A stretch of DNA of 64,000 nucleotides from CAVTLG01 sp963735495 (GTDB lineage Bacteria > Chloroflexota > Ktedonobacteria > Ktedonobacterales > Ktedonobacteraceae): NCBI GenBank assembly GCA_963735495.1, contig CAVTLG010000011.1:434001-498000 (forward strand). Reading direction: 5' to 3'. Shown here one piece after another: positions 36,676-45,495 of the stretch. Each line of letters starts with the position of its first letter. Positions within the stretch are counted from its first letter, which is position 1. The position numbers and the translations under genes are program-made. Below the pieces are notes generated by a model. It ran no database searches, was not told where the DNA came from, and worked only from the letters and a program-made list of their open reading frames with translations.

Positions 36676-36784
36676 ATGATAAGTGGAATAGAAAGACATG
36701 GTTTTACCCAGACGCTATCATGCAAACAGAGGGATCAACGCAGGAGCTAGGGACGGTATCTTGACTTCGCTGTGAGGTATATTC

Positions 36785-37033
36785 ATGCAACCACTTATCC
36801 ACGAGGGCCAGCTCTACAGAGACTGCCATCAACGCTATTGTCTGAAGACCAAGGATGCCTTCGTGCAGAAGATCCTTACCTGCACATCTGGCAGCCCACT
36901 AGAATTGTGGCTCAACAGCTCTTGGATTGCCGGGCACGTTGAGGGCGATGGCGAGAACTACTGGTTCTTTGCCAACAACGGCGGCAAAGTGTTGTTAACC
37001 GAACAGTTGACGGTACGCTACATTGAGTGCTAG
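36785..37033 (+). CDS. Small DUF5348-like protein of the Tn554-like element
   Basis: This 82-residue protein has the core ELWLNSSWIAGHVEGDGENYWFFANNGGKVLLTEQLTVRYIE. The W-I.GH/RIE....YWF.......L..G..VR pattern resembles small DUF5348 proteins found in mobile elements. The start ATG follows a weak GAGG. Its end overlaps the first possible start of tnpA (GTG 37027). It may be an accessory DNA- or protein-binding factor of the transposon; the function is unknown. Confidence 0.6.
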   Translation: MQPLIHEGQLYRDCHQRYCLKTKDAFVQKILTCTSGSPLELWLNSSWIAGHVEGDGENYWFFANNGGKVLLTEQLTVRYIEC

Positions 37034-37053
37034 CAAGAGAAGGGGCTGTGATC

Positions 37054-38142
37054 ATGCAGATGGTCAGATGGGAACTCTACCCACGTGTCGCGCTCAACCC
37101 GGCTACCCGTGCCTTTATCGAGGAGTTAGCTCAGCTACGCAGAAGTCCACAGACCATTGACAATTACAGCCGTGATCTCGAAGATTTTCTGCAAGCGATG
37201 ACTGATCTGGCCTTCCCTGCACTCCTGGAAGCTGATGAATGCCTGATTGCCCGCTACGTTGATGGGTTATGGAACCGCCCTGCACGTCGCTGTTCTGGTC
37301 ACCAGTTCTCCAAAGAGCGTATCACCTTTATCACCGGATCGCACTTGTCCCTCAATACCATCCGTCGTCGCGTCAATACGGTTCGACTTTTCTACGATTG
37401 GTGCATTCGGATCCGAAAGCGCCAGGATCTTCTGAACCCGGTCCCAAAGGGCGTGCGTGGGAAAAAAGGCGGACTGATCAGCGTTGCTCCATCGACTCCT
37501 TGGATACCAAGCGAGAACCAATTTGCCGACCTCCTCCTCTACGTCTTTGCAACCATGTCTCTCAGAAACCAGGCACTCATTCTGGTGCTCTACGATGGGG
37601 CGCTGCGGCGAGAAGAAGTCACTTTTCTCAGAAAGGACCACATTGATGAGTGCACGCATACGATCACCATTCCTCATGCGCTTACCAAGAACCACATGCC
37701 AGGGCACATTGTCCTTTCCAATACGACCTGGAAGGTGTTGCAAGAGTATCTGCAGCAAGATCGAGCACGTCTCGTAAAGACCTATGGAGCCGAGGATGCT
37801 GGTCCTCTTTTTCTCTCTGAATCCAATCAAAACGCTGGCCAGCCGATCAGCAAATGGTCTATTACCATGATCTTTGATGAGATCAGAGACGCACTTGGTA
37901 TGCCTCAGTTGACTCCCCACAAATTGCGGCATCTGATGCTTACCCACCTGATGGACTATGGGCTCGATCTCTATGAGATTAGCCGCTACGGACGGCACCG
38001 CTCAACGGCCAGTACTGAAATCTACCTCCACCTTGCCGATTCGAAGCTTGCTCGCCAGGTGAACCATATCCATGAGCAACAATGGCAACATCTGGAGGCG
38101 CTCTTTCAGCAACGAGAGCAACAGCGGGAGACTCGGCAATGA
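37054..38142 (+). CDS. tnpA: Tyrosine recombinase, TnpA-like
   Basis: This is a 362-residue integrase. The N-terminal SAM-like core-binding domain (RRSPQTIDNYSRDLEDFLQAM) is followed by the catalytic domain with Arg185 in YDGALRREE, His289 and Arg292 in PHKLRHL, His/Arg in GRHRSTAST and nucleophile Tyr324 in EIYLHLAD. Tn554 TnpA is almost the same length. The ATG at 37054 after AGAGAAGGGG is preferred to a GTG at 37027. Its stop overlaps the next gene's start (ATGA, 38139-38142). It should cut and join strands at the transposon ends together with TnpB. Confidence 0.9.
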   Translation: MQMVRWELYPRVALNPATRAFIEELAQLRRSPQTIDNYSRDLEDFLQAMTDLAFPALLEADECLIARYVDGLWNRPARRCSGHQFSKERITFITGSHLSLNTIRRRVNTVRLFYDWCIRIRKRQDLLNPVPKGVRGKKGGLISVAPSTPWIPSENQFADLLLYVFATMSLRNQALILVLYDGALRREEVTFLRKDHIDECTHTITIPHALTKNHMPGHIVLSNTTWKVLQEYLQQDRARLVKTYGAEDAGPLFLSESNQNAGQPISKWSITMIFDEIRDALGMPQLTPHKLRHLMLTHLMDYGLDLYEISRYGRHRSTASTEIYLHLADSKLARQVNHIHEQQWQHLEALFQQREQQRETRQ

Positions 38143-40304
38143 TTCCGGATCAAACCGCTCCTCTTGCCAGCTCACCTGAGTCCCTCCAGTGGTACCTGCC
38201 CATCTCGCCGCTCGACTATCCTGACCGCAATCCTATCCTTTCAGAAGAGGAACGAAGGGGTATTGAACACTTGCTCTCGCTCTCTTCCTGGCACTGGAGA
38301 GAATTCGAGCACCAACTGGCGCACCTTTCGCGGATCACGAAACCACTGCTCGACGTGCTCTGGCTCTTTCAACAACGGCGTCCCACCAGCGTTGTGTCGC
38401 GGAAGCACTTCCTTGATCACCTTTTAGGCCATGTGCTGCAAACGAACACCGTGTACTGGGGGTGGGAGAGCAGGAAGTGGGAGAGCGTCATACAGACTGT
38501 TCCCCTGCGGCCAAAGGAAGTGGCGAAGCGGAGAGAACCTGGGCATACCAGCAGCACCAGCCCCAATCTCCTCCTGACGTATCTGGCCGCCTATCTGTTG
38601 ACAGGTCAACTTCCTCTCACAAAAGAAAAGCCGCTGCGCGTCCTGGCGTTCAGCGAGATCGTTTTTGGCCCCGAGTTGGTGCAGGGAGCTATTGAACGAG
38701 TGAAGGGACCATGGCTGGCAACAGGGTACTCAGAGAGAGGGAGAAACCCGGAGGATCTCATTCATGTCATGCTCCTGGCGCTCCTGGTTAATCACCATCC
38801 TGATCTTTCGGCCCTTACCTCCTCCGTGCTCAAGCAGGCATGTGCCTTGAACAAAAGAAAAGACATCGAGCACCGGTTTGGGCAACTCTACCGCATTCTC
38901 ATTGATTTAGCTATCATCACAGACTCCGAGTGGAAGAAGACAGAAACCGGGCCGGCTACCATGCTGTTTCAGGAGGAGTATGTCCAGGGCATCCATCCCC
39001 GATGGGTAGCCTGGGTTCGGGCTTTTTGGCAACAAACGCCCTGGACTCAGCGGCATCGAAGAGCGATCACTGGTCAGGCGTTGATGGCGGGTCGCTGGTT
39101 AGCTCAGCACCACCCTCAGGTGACTGAACCCAGCCAATGGAGCAGGGAAATCGCTCTCGCGTATGTTGCTTACACATGCAATGAAGCGACCGCCTTCGAT
39201 TACGCCTCTCCACTGATCCAGCAGCAGCGCTTGGGAAAGTCGGGAGAGTCGTTGAAACCGGCAAGCATCTCGGCGCGTCTTGGAGGACTAAGAGCGTTCT
39301 TTCGCGGTCTTCAAAAGTATGCCTATGAGATTGATGGGCAGGTGCAGCCGCCCTTTGCCATCACGTGGAACCCGGCTCTTGTCTTAGCCACACCGCAACA
39401 AGTGATGACCCAAATTCAGCCCAATCCTCGCAACGTTGAGGAGGAGGCCTGGCTCAAATTGGTGTGGATCGCCTGCACGCTCTCCTCCGAGATGGTCAAA
39501 GAGGCCGCTCCACGGACCACCTATCCTTTACTCTTGCAGCGAGCTGTAGCCCTTGTCTGGGTCACGGGATGTCGTCGCAGTGATGAAATTCGCCGCCTCT
39601 CGCTTGATTGTGTGCGTAGTGAGTGGGCACCAGAGATGGTCGATGAACAAGGCGTCCAGCTTGAACCCGCAGAACATCTGTGGTACCTGCTCGTTCCCAG
39701 TAACAAATATCGTGGAACTTTTTGGACCCCCATCCCGCAGTACACTGCAGAGGCGATCCTGGCCTGGCAAGCTGTCCGACCAAAAAATCAACCACCGCTG
39801 CGAGACCGCAAAACGGGAAAACTGACCGAGTACCTGTTTCAATACCGCAGAAAAAAGATTGGTGCAGGCTACATCACCGATCATCTCATTCCATTACTGT
39901 GCAAGGCGGCTGGGCTCACTGATGAGTCGGGGAACGTGTACAAGGATGCCATTGGACCAATCACCTCCCATCGAGCCCGAGCCTCAACCGCTTACTATCT
40001 CAAGGCGATGGGCATGGCTCCTTATGATATTGGCAAACTGTTGGGGCACACGAATCCAAACAAAACCTTACCTTGGTATTTGAAGGAAAATCTTCACCAA
40101 TTAGGACGAATGTATCGGAAGGCGAATCCGCTCGAACAGAACAGTGCATGCGTTGCTCGATACGGATGCGGCAGGCCGTGGGGAACCCTGTGTCTTCTAC
40201 TATCTTTCAGAGAGCCCAGATGGACGGCCTCGTCTCTGCGGCAATCCCAACTTTCGCACCTGTTACCATCAACTCCAGTGTGCCGAGTGTGCAGCGTACA
40301 TTGA
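38139..40304 (+). CDS. tnpB: Tyrosine recombinase, TnpB-like (3' end frame-shifted)
   Basis: The visible frame has 721 residues. It has a long N-terminal helical part and then the catalytic domain: Arg479-Arg480 in TGCRRSDEIRRL, His611 and Arg614 in SHRARASTAYY, LLGHTNPNKT and nucleophile Tyr647 in LPWYLKENL. After RMYRKANPLEQN (about 40138) the frame turns into unrelated sequence, while the family-like continuation sits in another frame from 40144. A single-base indel near 40138-40144 explains this. The catalytic domain is whole. Translation is coupled to tnpA by the 4-base overlap. Confidence 0.85.
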   Translation: MIPDQTAPLASSPESLQWYLPISPLDYPDRNPILSEEERRGIEHLLSLSSWHWREFEHQLAHLSRITKPLLDVLWLFQQRRPTSVVSRKHFLDHLLGHVLQTNTVYWGWESRKWESVIQTVPLRPKEVAKRREPGHTSSTSPNLLLTYLAAYLLTGQLPLTKEKPLRVLAFSEIVFGPELVQGAIERVKGPWLATGYSERGRNPEDLIHVMLLALLVNHHPDLSALTSSVLKQACALNKRKDIEHRFGQLYRILIDLAIITDSEWKKTETGPATMLFQEEYVQGIHPRWVAWVRAFWQQTPWTQRHRRAITGQALMAGRWLAQHHPQVTEPSQWSREIALAYVAYTCNEATAFDYASPLIQQQRLGKSGESLKPASISARLGGLRAFFRGLQKYAYEIDGQVQPPFAITWNPALVLATPQQVMTQIQPNPRNVEEEAWLKLVWIACTLSSEMVKEAAPRTTYPLLLQRAVALVWVTGCRRSDEIRRLSLDCVRSEWAPEMVDEQGVQLEPAEHLWYLLVPSNKYRGTFWTPIPQYTAEAILAWQAVRPKNQPPLRDRKTGKLTEYLFQYRRKKIGAGYITDHLIPLLCKAAGLTDESGNVYKDAIGPITSHRARASTAYYLKAMGMAPYDIGKLLGHTNPNKTLPWYLKENLHQLGRMYRKANPLEQNSACVARYGCGRPWGTLCLLLSFREPRWTASSLRQSQLSHLLPSTPVCRVCSVH

Positions 40305-40680
40305 GGTAGAGATGGCCGAGGTCATTGAAAGGCGATCTGGAGTGTTACAGATCTCGGTTCCTCTCCCCTTGCCAGAGCAGCTGGTTGATGATCTCAACAA
40401 ACGGGAGGAAGGCATTGCAGTCGTTGAAACACCGCCCCCACCCCCCATCCCGAATGCTGCCTTTCACTTCAACAAAAAAGTCGCCGCCTCTCTTGCAAAA
40501 GATCAGAACATGAGCCAAGGAGATCAGTTGCGTCTGCGCCTGACGGACTTAGAGGCCCAACTGGCCACAAAGAAGAAGCAGGATGCACGCAATGTTTCTA
40601 CAAGACTCTTGAAACAAGAAATCGGTGATCTCAAAAAGCTCCTTGCTGAATTGGAAGGAGAAAATGAGGAAAATGGATAA
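40144..40680 (+). CDS. C-terminal zinc/coiled-coil part of TnpB, or a TnpC-like protein
   Basis: This 178-residue frame has a Cys-rich segment (GEPCVFYY, RLCGNPNFRTCYHQLQCAECA) like the zinc-binding tail of large Tn554-type recombinases. It is followed by RSGVLQISVPLPLPEQL, a Pro run and a C-terminal coiled coil (DQLRLRLTDLEAQLATKK; LKQEIGDLKKLLAELE). The sequence follows on from TnpB's last family-like residues, so I favour a frame-shifted TnpB tail. A separate gene with GTG start 40144 in the place of tnpC is the alternative. Confidence 0.7.
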   Translation: MHALLDTDAAGRGEPCVFYYLSESPDGRPRLCGNPNFRTCYHQLQCAECAAYIEVEMAEVIERRSGVLQISVPLPLPEQLVDDLNKREEGIAVVETPPPPPIPNAAFHFNKKVAASLAKDQNMSQGDQLRLRLTDLEAQLATKKKQDARNVSTRLLKQEIGDLKKLLAELEGENEENG

Positions 40681-40704
40681 CCTCATCCAATCCTCTTGAC
40701 ATTT

Positions 40705-41637
40705 CTACTCCACATATTCTCCTACGTCACCGAGCGAGGCCATGCCCTCATCGATCGCGAATTGTACCTCCCCGAAGAGTGGTGCGCTGACCTGCCGCGT
40801 CGCCGCGCCGCTCATATCCCCGACACCCTCCCCTTTCAGACCAAACCCGAACTGGCCATCCAGATGCTCTCCCGTGCCCAGCAGGCGGGTCTGCCCTTTC
40901 AGTGGGTGGTCGGTGATACGGTCTACGGGCACAGCTCTCATCTCCGCAGTTGGCTCCAGGAGCAGGGCCGCGCCTTTGCGCTGGCGGTCCCTTCCTCCGA
41001 GGTCGTTTGTGTGCAGACACGGACCGGTCCTCTGCTTCGGGATGTCGCTACCATCGCAACGCTCGCCCTGTGCCCTCGTGATTGGCACCGCTTCCCAGCC
41101 AGTTCAGGCACCAAAGGCGACTGCCTCTTTGATTGGGCTCGCTTACCTGTGCTCCAGGCTGGCCTCCCCGATGGTCGCAGTTGGTTGCTGGTCCGTCGCT
41201 GCCTCGACGATCCCTCCGAACTCGCCTTCATCCTGGCCTGGGCTCCCCCCGACACCTCCTTACTCACCCTGGCTCAGGTCTACGGCGCTCGCTGGTCCAT
41301 CGAAGAGGATCTCAAGATCTCTAAAGCCCTCGGACTCGATCAGTCCGAGGTCCGCAGCTATCAGGGCTGGTACCGGCACATGACCCTCGTTCTGCTCGCC
41401 TGCGCCTTCTTGCTCTCCTGTTGTCTGCTGGCTGCTTGTCCCACCGATGATCCCAGAGCCAGCCCCTCATCTGCCCTCATTCCCTTGACGGTCTGCGAAG
41501 TGCAGCATCTGCTCGCCCATCTCATCTTTCCGGCTCCCTCAAGCCTCCCACTGATCCAGCAGTGGTCTCTCTTCCGACGCTCCCATCAGTATTGGGCCGG
41601 CTACTACCACCGTCGCCGGAGGCTCAAAGCCTGCTAA
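40705..41637 (+). pseudogene. IS701-family transposase, C-terminal two-thirds
   Basis: It encodes SYVTERGHALIDRELYLPEEW, the second catalytic Asp in WVVGDTVYGHSSHLR, GTKGDCLFDWARL and the catalytic Glu in YGARWSIEEDLKISKALGLD, and ends with YWAGYYHRRRRLKAC. It lacks the first third, whose counterpart lies at 36234-36675 beyond the Tn554-like element. Its GC content and codon choice are visibly higher than those of the 36234 piece, so the halves may come from different copies. The passenger gene at 41783 has the same composition. Confidence 0.88.
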
Positions 41638-41782
41638 GCCTCATCGAGCCTGTCCCTTTCTCAGGATCACGCTCCTGTCCCTCCCGGGAACTCTCCGCCC
41701 TGGTTGTCCGGGAGTTTTCCCAGGAATTTTCCCGACGTCTCTGGTTGTTCGTGTTTCATCGTCTCGCGAAAGGAGTTGTTCC

Positions 41783-42562
41783 ATGACCGTTGTTGTGCCT
41801 TTGACCCAGGCCGCTCTTCGTCTGGGCATTGATGTCAAAACCTTGCGCCGCTGGCTCGCCGCTGCCCAGCTTCCCCTGTACCCCGATCCGCAGGATGCGC
41901 GCACAAAGAGCGTGCTGCTGGAGCACTTGTCCCTGCTCGCCCAGCAGCATCAGCGCCATCTGACGCCCACTTCTGCTGAGCCCTCTGCTCCAGTGGCTCC
42001 TTCACCTGTCCCGCTCCCTGCTGCGCTGGTAGCTCTGCCTGAGACACTGCAGGCCTTGCAGCAACAGATCACCGCTCTGCACCAGCAGATCGCGACGCTC
42101 ACGCAGATGCTCCAGCAGCCTCCTGCTCCCCCGGTCGCTCCTGCCGCTTCACCGCAGAAGACACGCCCACCTTCTGCCAGGGCCACCCCACCCACCCCCA
42201 GGCCCCGTCCTGTCGCCAAAGCGCCCCGCAAGGCGGTTCCTGTCATCCCTCGCGTCGAGTATGGGGTCGATGGACGCTACGTCGTGATCTGTCCGAAGAA
42301 GGGGCTGCTTCCACTTGAGCCGGACTCCCCCGAGTGGTTTGACTGGGTCAAAGAGCAAGCGTCATTTCGCTTTGTGGGAAAGGAGGGCTCCTTCACCGCT
42401 CATCATTGGTGGCGTGTCCCTCACGGCTCCTGGCGCGCCCATCGACAGATCCGCAATCAGAGCTACAACCAACGTCTGGCACCCAACCAGGAACTGACCA
42501 TTGCCGTCTTGGAACAAGCCGCTCAGGCTTTGCAAGCTCATCTCACGCAGCCCATTGCTTGA
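41783..42562 (+). CDS. MerR/excisionase-type HTH protein, IS701 passenger gene
   Basis: This is a 259-residue protein. The N-terminal helix-turn-helix VPLTQAALRLGIDVKTLRRWL resembles MerR/Xis-type domains. A Gln-rich coiled coil (LQALQQQITALHQQIATLTQML), a Pro/Ala/Arg linker and a C-terminal domain (YGVDGRYVVICPKKGLLPLE; SFRFVGKEGSFTAHHWWRVP; WRAHRQIRNQSYNQRLAPNQ) follow. The ATG is behind AAAGGAG. GC-rich composition matches the IS701 part just upstream, so I read it as a passenger gene of that element, perhaps a regulator of transposition. Confidence 0.7.
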   Translation: MTVVVPLTQAALRLGIDVKTLRRWLAAAQLPLYPDPQDARTKSVLLEHLSLLAQQHQRHLTPTSAEPSAPVAPSPVPLPAALVALPETLQALQQQITALHQQIATLTQMLQQPPAPPVAPAASPQKTRPPSARATPPTPRPRPVAKAPRKAVPVIPRVEYGVDGRYVVICPKKGLLPLEPDSPEWFDWVKEQASFRFVGKEGSFTAHHWWRVPHGSWRAHRQIRNQSYNQRLAPNQELTIAVLEQAAQALQAHLTQPIA

Positions 42563-42662
42563 TTGAGCTTCTCGGGGCCTTTCTCCTTCTCAACTGCTGA
42601 GCTTTCAAGGCTGGCTTCGCCCGTCATCTTCAAAAACAAGTGCCACTGTAGTGTATTAATAC

Positions 42663-42995
42663 GTTTCAAACCCGCAAGCAGGCTTTTCTCCCTTTAAGGC
42701 AAGATGTAGACCAGAGTACACTCGCACTGGGTGCAATGTTTCAAACCCGCAAGCAGGCTTTTCTCCCTTTAAGGTGTCACTTTTGATGCTAATTGATATA
42801 GAAAGTTCGTTTGTTTCAAACCCGCAAGCAGGCTTTTCTCCCTTTAAGGTTTGTTGAGTGAACTGGCTCACCTGGCTCCGGGGGCGTTTCAAACCCGCAA
42901 GCAGGCTTTTCTCCCTTTAAGGTGCATGTCATTGACCTGTTCGGAGTCGAACCTATTAGTTTCAAACCCGCAAGCAGGCTTTTCTCCCTTTAAGG
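42663..42995 (-). CRISPR. CRISPR array, 5 repeats and 4 spacers, no cas genes
   Basis: Five identical 37-bp repeats start at 42663, 42738, 42813, 42886 and 42959 (each begins GTTTCAAACCCGCAAGCAGG and ends CCCTTTAAGG). Spacers are 38, 38, 36 and 36 bp and all different. On the minus strand the repeat ends in GTTTGAAAC, the usual 3' handle of type I/III repeats, so transcription is probably right to left with the leader near 43000-43100. No cas gene occurs in the window. I found no obvious spacer match to the window itself. Confidence 0.97.
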
Positions 42996-43755
42996 AGCTA
43001 CCGTTGTAGTATAGCATGCGAAGCCACTTCAGACAAGGTGTTTCGCGAGGCTCCTTTTGGGAGGGATTTTGCAGGTGAGAAAGAGAACAACTTCTGCCCT
43101 TTTATCGCCTGGAGTGGCCTCTGGAGCCCGGCGCGAGGCTACGCTCAAGCATGCCGTCACCGAGCCTCGCGCTTCATTGTTGAGTTTATATAATGTACAC
43201 TCGATCTTCCTCTGGCGGCGACCCTCCCACCGTTTCTACCTTGTTCACACAGTTCGTACACAGCGGATAGAAGCACACACGACGACCTCGACCCATCCTC
43301 CTAGAGGTAAAGAAGAGCAATTCGGCAAACTCTACAGATGAACTGCTATATCTATCCACTCATCAATACACCTGGACTACTGGCTCTCCGTCCATAAGGG
43401 CAAACGGGTAGGGGCGTGTCCTTGCGACCGCCCTGGAGGCCACGAGACAAGCCACGGGGCGCACGCAAGGTGACGCCCCTACCCGTTTGCCAATGTAACA
43501 CGCTCCTACCCCATTTCTCGGTGTTTCACCTGCAAAGATGGAGACTTGGACCACTCTATCTCGTGGAGATAAGCATTTCTGTAAGTTTCCGGTTGGATGG
43601 AAGCCCGAAAGAACAGATTATCAGCACACATGAAACTATTAGAGTCTGTCCTGGAGAGGTATTGCCTTACGTTCAGATGAGAAACATGCCGCAGCACGTT
43701 TCTAGCCACGCAAGTGGCGTTTCTGAACGCATATGGGTATGAGAAGGAGATGAAA
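42996..43755. other. Gene-free region after the CRISPR array
   Basis: It contains the presumed leader side of the array, a hairpin with GCGCGAGGCT / AGCCTCGCGC arms (about 43129-43171), and dispersed repeat copy D (43399-43491). Short open frames exist but none looks like a protein. Confidence 0.5.
43399..43491. repeat. Dispersed palindromic repeat, copy D
   Basis: A 19-bp perfect inverted pair, GGCAAACGGGTAGGGGCGT (43399-43417) and ACGCCCCTACCCGTTTGCC (43473-43491), with the standard interior (GCGACCGCCCTGGAGG ... GGGGCGCACGCAAGGTG). Confidence 0.93.
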
Positions 43756-44124
43756 ATGACTACAGTCCATCAATCGGTGAAACCGGAAACACTGCAACGC
43801 AGATGGCAGGAGCGCTGTCGGCAAGGAAATTTTAGTACTGCCGTGCTCGGCCTTGGTACCATTCGCATCTTCGGCAAAGCGGGCGATGCCCCGGTAACAT
43901 TCCCTCGCATCTCGTCATTAACCGCTTTGGATCAATTAGAGGCCGACGAACGCTGGGCCGTCGAGGTCGCTCAAGAGATGGTCCAGGCCGCACAAGCACA
44001 GCATAGACCGGTCATGGCGGTACAACCACCTAGAGCAGGAACCGCTCCAAGTCCAACACCGATACGTACGTTTGATCCTAAGATAGAGCATCTGCTCGTC
44101 CTCAGCCTGACAAGAGGCGGCTAA
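43756..44124 (+). CDS. Small protein of unknown function at the SWIM/WGR locus
   Basis: This is a 122-residue protein. The ATG at 43756 is chosen 6 bases after AAGGAG. The first half is basic and folded-looking (TLQRRWQERCRQGNFSTAVLGLGTIRIFG; LEADERWAVEVAQEMVQAAQ) and the tail is Pro/Thr-rich. I do not recognise a domain. It is the first plus-strand gene of the conflict locus, 320 bp before the SWIM gene, so it may be a partner of that protein. Confidence 0.55.
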   Translation: MTTVHQSVKPETLQRRWQERCRQGNFSTAVLGLGTIRIFGKAGDAPVTFPRISSLTALDQLEADERWAVEVAQEMVQAAQAQHRPVMAVQPPRAGTAPSPTPIRTFDPKIEHLLVLSLTRGG

Positions 44125-44445
44125 TATCCATAGGCATTCTGAAACGCGGCTGCCGCCGCCGCTCGATAGGCCGCCACAACCTCTTAGACAGTCAGAAACG
44201 AGGCGATCTCCTTTCTGACACATGAGCGCGATAGCGCTAGAGGCGATAGCCTCGTTTGTGTCAGTAGTAAGAGTAGCGCCTCTACCCTTCGGGTCATCTG
44301 ACTGCAAGGAGGAAACGCCACGGTCGTGGCTAGCGCTCCGCGCTCATGTGGCGGAGCGGAGTGCGCCTTCGGCTCATCTGAATGTAAGGCAATAGAAACA
44401 CGAGACGCATGTTCGTTGTTCGAAGTTGAAATGGAGGTGTATGCT
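44125..44445. other. Intergenic region with short imperfect repeats
   Basis: No gene is visible. Two related segments, CTACCCTTCGGGTCATCTGACTGCAAGG (near 44281) and GCGCCTTCGGCTCATCTGAATGTAAGG (near 44361), look like a partial tandem duplication. Several small GC-rich hairpins are present. Confidence 0.4.
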
Positions 44446-45495
44446 ATGCCGCGTAGCCTGGCTAATGGCGACTATACTCTGCTGATGGCGATTGAATCGG
44501 CCTCGCGTAGCAATTCCTGGTATCGTGTGCTGCAAGATCGCCACACAGGGAATATATCCTGTGACTGCCCAGCCTGGACTTTTCGCCAGGCTGGGAGTAA
44601 TATACGCACTTGTAAGCATACACGGATCGCGCAATTGCTGGTAAACACTCAGGGTCTCGTGGATGTGCAAAGAGTGGGTACCCTCGTGGAGCGAGCAAGC
44701 GGAGCGGCAACCACTACGAACGTACTCGTGCAGTCAACACGCCAGCAGTGGCCAGGCTTGAGCGGCAAATGGTCCATCGAGCAACGTACGCATGCGCTGG
44801 ATAACCATCCGTATCAGTTTGTCCAGTTGCGCCTGACCACGGGCAACGGGACAACTGCGACCGGCATCGTCGCCTTTGCACGACGTTTCCATGCCACGGC
44901 TGAGAGCATGATCGCAGGGGTCGCCGGTTGGGCGGGCTACGCGATAGCCGCCGAAGTCGCACGTGTCGCAGGTTATCCCATGGCAGGTCAATTGCCGGAA
45001 CATTTTAAAGTGACACGCACAGCCGCCACTGGACAGAGACGACGTCCTGCATTGAGTGACATCTTGCGTGTAGGGGACCAGGTTGATCTCGGTGATGGCT
45101 ATACACCGGTCCAGCGCGCAGAGAATACGCTGCGTCTCTTCCTGGGTGAAGAACTCTATGCACAACTTGAGAGCCAGCACTTTTTAGACGTTTCCAGTGT
45201 GTACTATGCGCAAGAAAAACGTATCTATCGCGTACGACGTGATCCGGCCAAACAGCGAGATCGCCGTGTGCGTGTGTTCACACAGGGCCGGTATGTCAAT
45301 GATTTCTGTATTGTGCGTGGACAGAGCGTCCCTGAGGCAGATCACTGGCTCACCGTTTTTCTCGGCTTGATTTCCGATGAAGAGCAGACGCTCTCGGTTG
45401 TGGCGCGCGGTAACGTGTTTTCTCCCCATTCGGACGACTATGCCGAGCGGGAAGATGAGACGATACCGGCAATCTGGCGGCCTCGCGCGGGATAA
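44446..45495 (+). CDS. SWIM zinc-finger protein
   Basis: This is a 349-residue protein. The SWIM motif CxC...CxH is complete: Cys39 and Cys41 (ISCDCPAW), Cys56 and His58 (RTCKH). The remainder (about 60-349) has no known enzyme motif. SWIM domains bind DNA or protein. In the E. coli yeh cluster a SWIM protein accompanies a MoxR ATPase, a vWA protein and a WGR protein, all of which are also found here. The ATG at 44446 follows GGAGGTG by 6 bases; an upstream in-frame GTG (44326) is less likely. Confidence 0.85.
   Translation: MPRSLANGDYTLLMAIESASRSNSWYRVLQDRHTGNISCDCPAWTFRQAGSNIRTCKHTRIAQLLVNTQGLVDVQRVGTLVERASGAATTTNVLVQSTRQQWPGLSGKWSIEQRTHALDNHPYQFVQLRLTTGNGTTATGIVAFARRFHATAESMIAGVAGWAGYAIAAEVARVAGYPMAGQLPEHFKVTRTAATGQRRRPALSDILRVGDQVDLGDGYTPVQRAENTLRLFLGEELYAQLESQHFLDVSSVYYAQEKRIYRVRRDPAKQRDRRVRVFTQGRYVNDFCIVRGQSVPEADHWLTVFLGLISDEEQTLSVVARGNVFSPHSDDYAEREDETIPAIWRPRAG

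Larger units (their letters stand above)
36676..40704 (+). mobile_element. Tn554-like transposon (three-gene recombinase type)
   Basis: A 4-kb unit lies between the VGVF-L codons of an IS701 transposase and its SYVTERG continuation. It carries a small DUF5348-like gene, a tyrosine recombinase of 362 residues, a second larger tyrosine recombinase starting in an ATGA overlap, and a third frame with zinc-binding and coiled-coil parts. This is the tnpA-tnpB-tnpC order and size of Tn554-type site-specific transposons, which lack terminal inverted repeats and long target duplications. Both boundaries are good to about 10 bp. Confidence 0.82.

Noticed and set aside
43057..43341. 94-codon frame after the CRISPR array as a cas-related gene
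   Set aside because: Composition is random-like, with no Cas motif, and it runs through a hairpin; rejected as chance.
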